From: Clostridia bacterium
GTDB taxonomy: Bacteria > Bacillota > Clostridia > Christensenellales > Borkfalkiaceae
Length of the DNA: 9,334 nucleotides
Direction: 5' to 3'
NCBI GenBank assembly: GCA_017452305.1
Contig: JAFTMQ010000058.1
Location: forward strand, 1-9,334
Part shown: piece by piece, positions 6,681 through 9,334 of the stretch
How the letters are laid out: every line of letters begins with the position of its first letter
Position numbering within the stretch: the stretch's first letter is position 1
Translations under genes and position numbers: made by a program
Notes under the pieces: generated by a model
Seen by the model: only the letters and a program-made list of their open reading frames with translations
What the model was told of the DNA's origin: nothing
Databases searched by the model: none

Positions 6681-7103
6681 CTATCCGTTTTTCTTTAATT
6701 TTTCCAACGTCTGTTTGATTGCCTCGTAAGCTGTTTGCGGCTCGTCGATATCCCAAACCGCTTGCTCCATCGGGCAAAAGCCCGTGTCCGTGCGGTTGCG
6801 AATGGCAGGCACTTTTTCCTCGTAGATATACGCAATTCCAAACCGCGTAAACACCTCCGCCGCACCCTCGCTAATGACAAGCGCATACACCTTATCCACG
6901 CCGAGCAGTACGTACAAATACGCCGCCGCTTTGCCGACCACCTTATCCACCGCCGAAAAGCCGCAAAAAATTTTTCCGCTTTCCAACCATTCCACAAGGG
7001 GTGCAACGCCGCGCTTCTTGCTTTTCACCACTTCCGTTTTGTTGTAAACGGCGCAAGTAAAGCCGCCGCGCAAGGCACGGGCGCCAAGCTCCGTTCCCCT
7101 CAT
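6681..7103 (-). CDS. DUF1893 domain protein
   Basis: The 140-residue protein matches the DUF1893 family, represented structurally by Thermotoga TM1506, which has a cytidine-deaminase-like fold. Its activity is not established. Visible family features are an N-terminal strand pair (FTCAVYNKTEVVKSKKRGVAPLVEWL, in two parts: 15-26 and 27-40), the helix DKVVGKAAAYLYV (53-65), a strand-helix AYALVISEGAAEVF-like segment at 72-85, and the motif TGFCPMEQAV (107-116), where C110 and E113 sit at the position of the deaminase-type site. The start at 7103 gives an ATGA overlap with the stop of the upstream aldo/keto reductase gene, so the two are translationally coupled. It is the last gene of the operon headed by regulator B and ends at the terminator at 6641-6674. 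No substrate can be inferred. Confidence 0.85.
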   Translation of the reverse strand: MRGTELGARALRGGFTCAVYNKTEVVKSKKRGVAPLVEWLESGKIFCGFSAVDKVVGKAAAYLYVLLGVDKVYALVISEGAAEVFTRFGIAYIYEEKVPAIRNRTDTGFCPMEQAVWDIDEPQTAYEAIKQTLEKLKKNG

Positions 7104-8233
7104 TTTAAAAGCTCCGTGTAGGACGCAAGCTCATCCGAAATGCGGATTTTTTGCGGACATACTCCCTCGCAAGCCCTGCATTGTAAGCAGTCCGCAGGGC
7201 GCTTACCCTCGGGAATACGCAAAATAGAGCGTTGCGCTTGCACGCCGCCAAACGAGAATTTATACTCGTTGTACATATTCAAAAGTTTGGGGATATCTAA
7301 GCTTTGCGGACAGTATTCCGTGCAATATCGGCAACCCGTGCAAGGGGTGAGCTTGCCCATAAGCTCCTCGACAATCGTCTGCAACGCCTGCAATTCCTGC
7401 TCGTTTAAAGGCTTTTCCTCGCTGTGGATTTGCACGTTTTCGCGCACCTGCTCAAAATTCGACATGCCCGACAAAACGACGGTGCAATCGAGAGCAGTTT
7501 GCAAGAAACGGAACGCCCACGCCGCCATACTCTCGTCGGGGCGCAAGGCTTTCAACCTTGCCTCGTATTCGGGGGATAACTGCGCCAACCTGCCGCCGCG
7601 AACGGGCTCCATTACCCATACGGGAATGTTGTATTCTTTCAAAAGCTCGACTTTGGCTTTCGCGTTTTCGTACGTCCAATCCAGCCAGTTGATTTGCAGT
7701 TGACAAAACTCCATTACGTCCCCGTATTTTTTGAGGAAACGGCGCATCGTTTCCACTTCCGCGTGCGCGGAAAAGCCGAGGTGTCCAATTCTGCCCTGCT
7801 TTTTTTGTTCGGCAAGATATTCATAGGTCTTATACTTACCGTCTTCGTCGAGATATTGCTCGATATTGTTTTCACAAACGCAATGAAATAAGTAAAAATC
7901 GAAGTATTCTACGCCCACTTTTTTAAGCTGTTCTTCAAAAATTTCTTCCACTCTGCCGAACGCGGAAAGGTCAACGCCGGGGAATTTATCCGCCACGTAA
8001 AAACTGTCGCGCGGATATTTTTTCAAGAGCTTACCGAGCACGATTTCCGATTGACCGCCGTGATACATATACGCGGTATCAAAATAGTTTACGCCGTGGG
8101 AAATGGCGTAATCGAGCATCTCCGCCGACGTTTTTTCGTCAATTTTTTTATAGTCGCCGTCAAGGGTGGGAAAGCGCATACAGCCCATACCCAAAGCTGA
8201 AAGTTTTTTGTCCTTAAAAGTCTTATAAATCAT
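7100..8233 (-). CDS. Aldo/keto reductase with C-terminal 2[4Fe-4S] domain
   Basis: The 377-residue product joins an NADPH-type aldo/keto reductase barrel (about 1-285) to a ferredoxin-like tail. The catalytic tetrad is present: D52, Y57, K83 and H117, in the contexts YFDTAYMYH, YVADKFP and FYLFH. Two Cx2Cx2Cx3CP motifs, C298/C301/C304/C308 and C349/C352/C355/C359, should hold two [4Fe-4S] clusters. This combination is common in anaerobic Firmicutes; physiological substrates are mostly unknown, and the clusters may let the enzyme exchange electrons with ferredoxin instead of or in addition to NADPH. The ATG at 8233 follows AGAGGA and lies 17 bp after the stop of regulator B. Its 3' end overlaps the DUF1893 start by 4 bp. 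The order regulator B, reductase, DUF1893 therefore reads as one operon. Confidence 0.95.
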   Translation of the reverse strand: MIYKTFKDKKLSALGMGCMRFPTLDGDYKKIDEKTSAEMLDYAISHGVNYFDTAYMYHGGQSEIVLGKLLKKYPRDSFYVADKFPGVDLSAFGRVEEIFEEQLKKVGVEYFDFYLFHCVCENNIEQYLDEDGKYKTYEYLAEQKKQGRIGHLGFSAHAEVETMRRFLKKYGDVMEFCQLQINWLDWTYENAKAKVELLKEYNIPVWVMEPVRGGRLAQLSPEYEARLKALRPDESMAAWAFRFLQTALDCTVVLSGMSNFEQVRENVQIHSEEKPLNEQELQALQTIVEELMGKLTPCTGCRYCTEYCPQSLDIPKLLNMYNEYKFSFGGVQAQRSILRIPEGKRPADCLQCRACEGVCPQKIRISDELASYTELLK

Positions 8234-8250
8234 AGTATCCTCTTATAAAA

Positions 8251-8454
8251 TCAATAATCTTTTCTTCCAACCAATTCGTCCAAGGAAATACCGTAAAAAT
8301 CGGCAAGCTTGATACAGTCGTCCATATTCGGTGTGCGTTTATCTTGCTCCCAAAAGGAAATCGCTTGTTGTGATATTCCTGTTTCCTTTGCCAATTCTCT
8401 TTGCGATAACCCTTTTTCTATTCGTAATTCTTTAAATATTTTTCCGTAATTCAT
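8251..8454 (-). CDS. XRE-family HTH regulator, module B
   Basis: This 67-residue Cro/CI-type helix-turn-helix protein is a paralogue of the regulator at 6053-6250 and likewise has only the DNA-binding domain. The scaffold helix is about 17-25 (SQRELAKET) and the recognition helix about 28-37 (SQQAISFWEQ). CIKLADFYGISLDELVGR (48-65) differs from the paralogue by one residue. Against regulator A the recognition helix changes at S/Q, T/A and A/F, and the next turn changes from KGI to QDK, consistent with a different operator. I prefer the second of two adjacent ATGs (8454), because GAGGT is five bases from it but only two from the first (8457, giving 68 aa). It is divergent from the small gene at 8546 and lies 17 bp before the aldo/keto reductase gene. 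Confidence 0.92.
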   Translation of the reverse strand: MNYGKIFKELRIEKGLSQRELAKETGISQQAISFWEQDKRTPNMDDCIKLADFYGISLDELVGRKDY

Positions 8455-8471
8455 CATCTACCTCTACAAAA

Positions 8472-8490
8472 AATATACTACATTTGTGTT
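8472..8490 (-). promoter_or_regulatory. Candidate -10 and operator-like site 2 of regulator B
   Basis: On the minus strand TATATT (8477-8472) is a plausible -10 for the regulator. It adjoins ACTACATTTGTGTT (8477-8490), whose reverse complement matches the 14-mer at 8507-8520 at 11 positions. The distance between -10 and site centre equals that in module A, and the two sites of module B are 30 bp apart centre to centre (29 in A). No good -35 is visible. Confidence 0.45.
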
Positions 8491-8499
8491 TAAAAATAC

Positions 8500-8528
8500 T
8501 TGACTTACTACAAATTTAGTCATATAAT
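8500..8528 (+). promoter_or_regulatory. Near-consensus promoter of small gene B, with dyad in spacer
   Basis: The -35 TTGACT (8500-8505) and -10 TATAAT (8523-8528) are separated by exactly 17 bp, as in module A. The spacer holds ACTACAAATTTAGT (8507-8520), with outer arms ACTA/TAGT and an imperfect centre. Its centre sits at the same offset from the -35 as the perfect palindrome of module A, but the bases differ. Confidence 0.8.
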
Positions 8529-8545
8529 AAGTATGAGGTGATAAA

Positions 8546-8809
8546 ATGAAAGATATATTAGAAGAATTATATTACGTGGAATTAGAGGGAAATCCACAAT
8601 TACTTCCCCTTAAAAAGGAAGAAGAATATGACCTGCTTGAAAAGGCGCACGATTCTTTTTTCAACACGTTAAGCGAAGAACAAAAAAAGCTCTATTTGAC
8701 TTACGAGAGCATTCAGCGCGAGTGGCGTAATGAAGAAAGTCTAAATGTATACAAAAGCGCCTTTCAATCGGGCTTTTTATTTGCCGAAGAATTACATAAA
8801 AATACATAG
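8546..8809 (+). CDS. Small acidic helical protein, module B (DUF6809-like)
   Basis: The 87-residue product is the paralogue of the protein at 6344-6613. It shares the opening (MKDILEELYYVELEGNPQ), the central FNTLSEEQKKLYLTY (39-53), the invariant QREWRNEESLN core (57-67) and the closing SAFQSGFLFAEEL (71-83). Substitutions are spread along the chain and mostly conservative, with no stop or frameshift, so both copies seem to be kept under selection. There are no membrane or secretion signals. The start follows GAGGTG at five bases. The strong promoter with a dyad in its spacer, divergent from regulator B, implies tight repression and high output on release. Family assignment to DUF6809 is from memory. 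No enzyme motif is visible; a regulatory partner or anti-repressor role is only a guess. Confidence 0.87.
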   Translation: MKDILEELYYVELEGNPQLLPLKKEEEYDLLEKAHDSFFNTLSEEQKKLYLTYESIQREWRNEESLNVYKSAFQSGFLFAEELHKNT

Positions 8810-8810
8810 A

Positions 8811-8841
8811 AAAAATCCCGTTGATTGCCAACGGGATTTTT
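8811..8841. terminator. Bidirectional intrinsic terminator
   Basis: AAAAATCCCGTTG (8811-8823) pairs with CAACGGGATTTTT (8829-8841) around ATTGC. A and T tracts on both sides let it serve small gene B (ending 8809) rightwards and the PEP carboxykinase gene (ending 8857) leftwards. Confidence 0.9.
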
Positions 8842-8856
8842 GTTCTGTTATTTAAA

Positions 8857-9334
8857 TTATTTCGCGCAGTTTGCTTTAAGGATTGCAAGGTTATCCATGA
8901 TTTCCTTAGGCATCTTGTCGCCGAAGTTATCCGCATAGTATTGCGTGATTTCTTCTGCTTCTGCCGCCCAACGAGCCTTGTCAACAACGAGGAGCTTTTC
9001 AAGCGTTTCTGCGGTGATGTCGCAGTTTTCGATGTTGATGTCCTTCGCGTAAGGAAGGTAACCGATAGCCGTTTCTTGTGCGTCTACGCTGCCTTCGCAA
9101 CGATCCAAAATCCAATCGAGAACGCGCATATTGTCGCCGAAGCCAGGCCACATGAAGTTGCCGTTTTCGTCTTGACGGAACCAGTTAACGTTGAAGATCT
9201 TGGGTTGCTTATCTGCGGGAACTTTCGCGCCCATGTCAATCCAGTGTTGGAAATATCTATCCACGGAGTAGCCCATGAAAGGCTTCATTGCCATAGGGTC
9301 GTGGCGGAGTACGCCAACCGCGCCCGTAGCAGCA
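8857..9334 (-). CDS. pckG: Phosphoenolpyruvate carboxykinase (GTP), C-terminal part
   Basis: This is the last 158 residues of a gene that continues beyond the window; the frame is open to base 9334, so the Met at 9294 is internal. GTP-dependent PEP carboxykinase interconverts oxaloacetate and phosphoenolpyruvate with GTP/GDP in the cytoplasm, linking the C4 acids to glycolysis or gluconeogenesis. The segment VGVLRHDPMAMKPFMGY, then YFQHWIDMG and KIFNVNWFRQDENGNFMWPGFGDN (in two parts, divided at the Q), is the conserved C-terminal region of the GTP-type enzyme and does not occur in the ATP-type. The catalytic and nucleotide-binding motifs lie mostly outside the window. Base use differs from the neighbours (many TTC/AAG/GGT-type codons), which would fit high expression. 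In fermentative anaerobes the enzyme often runs towards oxaloacetate; the direction here cannot be told. Confidence 0.95.
   Translation of the reverse strand, partial: AATGAVGVLRHDPMAMKPFMGYSVDRYFQHWIDMGAKVPADKQPKIFNVNWFRQDENGNFMWPGFGDNMRVLDWILDRCEGSVDAQETAIGYLPYAKDINIENCDITAETLEKLLVVDKARWAAEAEEITQYYADNFGDKMPKEIMDNLAILKANCAK

Noticed and set aside
6053..8809. Prophage remnant or CI/Cro lysis-lysogeny switch
   Set aside because: The divergent operator layout resembles one, but no integrase, terminase, structural gene or attachment site is present and the neighbours are metabolic and repair genes.
8661..9002. Leftward 113-codon frame crossing small gene B and the terminator
   Set aside because: It is antisense to a conserved gene, spans a terminator hairpin and shows no recognisable protein features.
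8857..9294. Complete 145-aa gene starting at 9294
   Set aside because: The frame stays open to the window edge and the upstream residues (VGVLRHDP) belong to the conserved PEP carboxykinase sequence, so it is a fragment of a larger gene.

Overview
This window looks like chromosomal DNA from a low-to-medium G+C Firmicute, most likely an anaerobic member of the Clostridia. The evidence is a uvrB-uvrA pair in the Firmicutes order, strong GGAGG/GAGGTG ribosome binding sites, sigma-A-type promoters with extended -10 elements, a two-cluster Fe-S aldo/keto reductase typical of anaerobes, and a GTP-type PEP carboxykinase. The genus cannot be named from the sequence.

Left part (1-5000): uvrB and then uvrA are transcribed leftwards. 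They encode the damage-recognition ATPase and the damage-verifying helicase of nucleotide excision repair. uvrB has a recognisable promoter with a LexA-like palindrome near the predicted transcription start, and uvrA ends in a strong intrinsic terminator at the window edge. Upstream lies an uncharacterised 118-aa, probably tail-anchored protein. Its terminator-like hairpin overlaps its own stop codon.

Middle and right part (5400-8850): this is the accessory region. It contains two paralogous copies of a small divergent module about 2.2 kb apart and in the same orientation. Each copy has a leftward HTH-only XRE regulator (65 or 67 aa) and a rightward 87-89 aa acidic helical protein, probably of the DUF6809 family. 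The two small proteins are about 73% identical. In both copies the rightward promoter is a near-consensus TTGACT-17 bp-TATAAT with a dyad filling the spacer, and a second related site lies over the regulator's own -10. The promoter frame is conserved between copies, but the operator sequence and the recognition-helix residues differ. This suggests two insulated regulatory circuits derived from one ancestor. Each regulator also heads a leftward redox operon: regulator A precedes a flavodoxin-fold FMN reductase-like gene, and regulator B precedes an Fe-S aldo/keto reductase and a DUF1893 gene. Each rightward small gene ends in a hairpin that works as a terminator for both converging transcripts.

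Right edge (8857-9334): the C-terminal 158 residues of a GTP-dependent PEP carboxykinase, cut by the window boundary.

The duplicated XRE/DUF6809 module is the best candidate for an undescribed system. No tRNA, rRNA, CRISPR array, insertion sequence or integrase was seen, and no gene-free stretch exceeds 300 bases.
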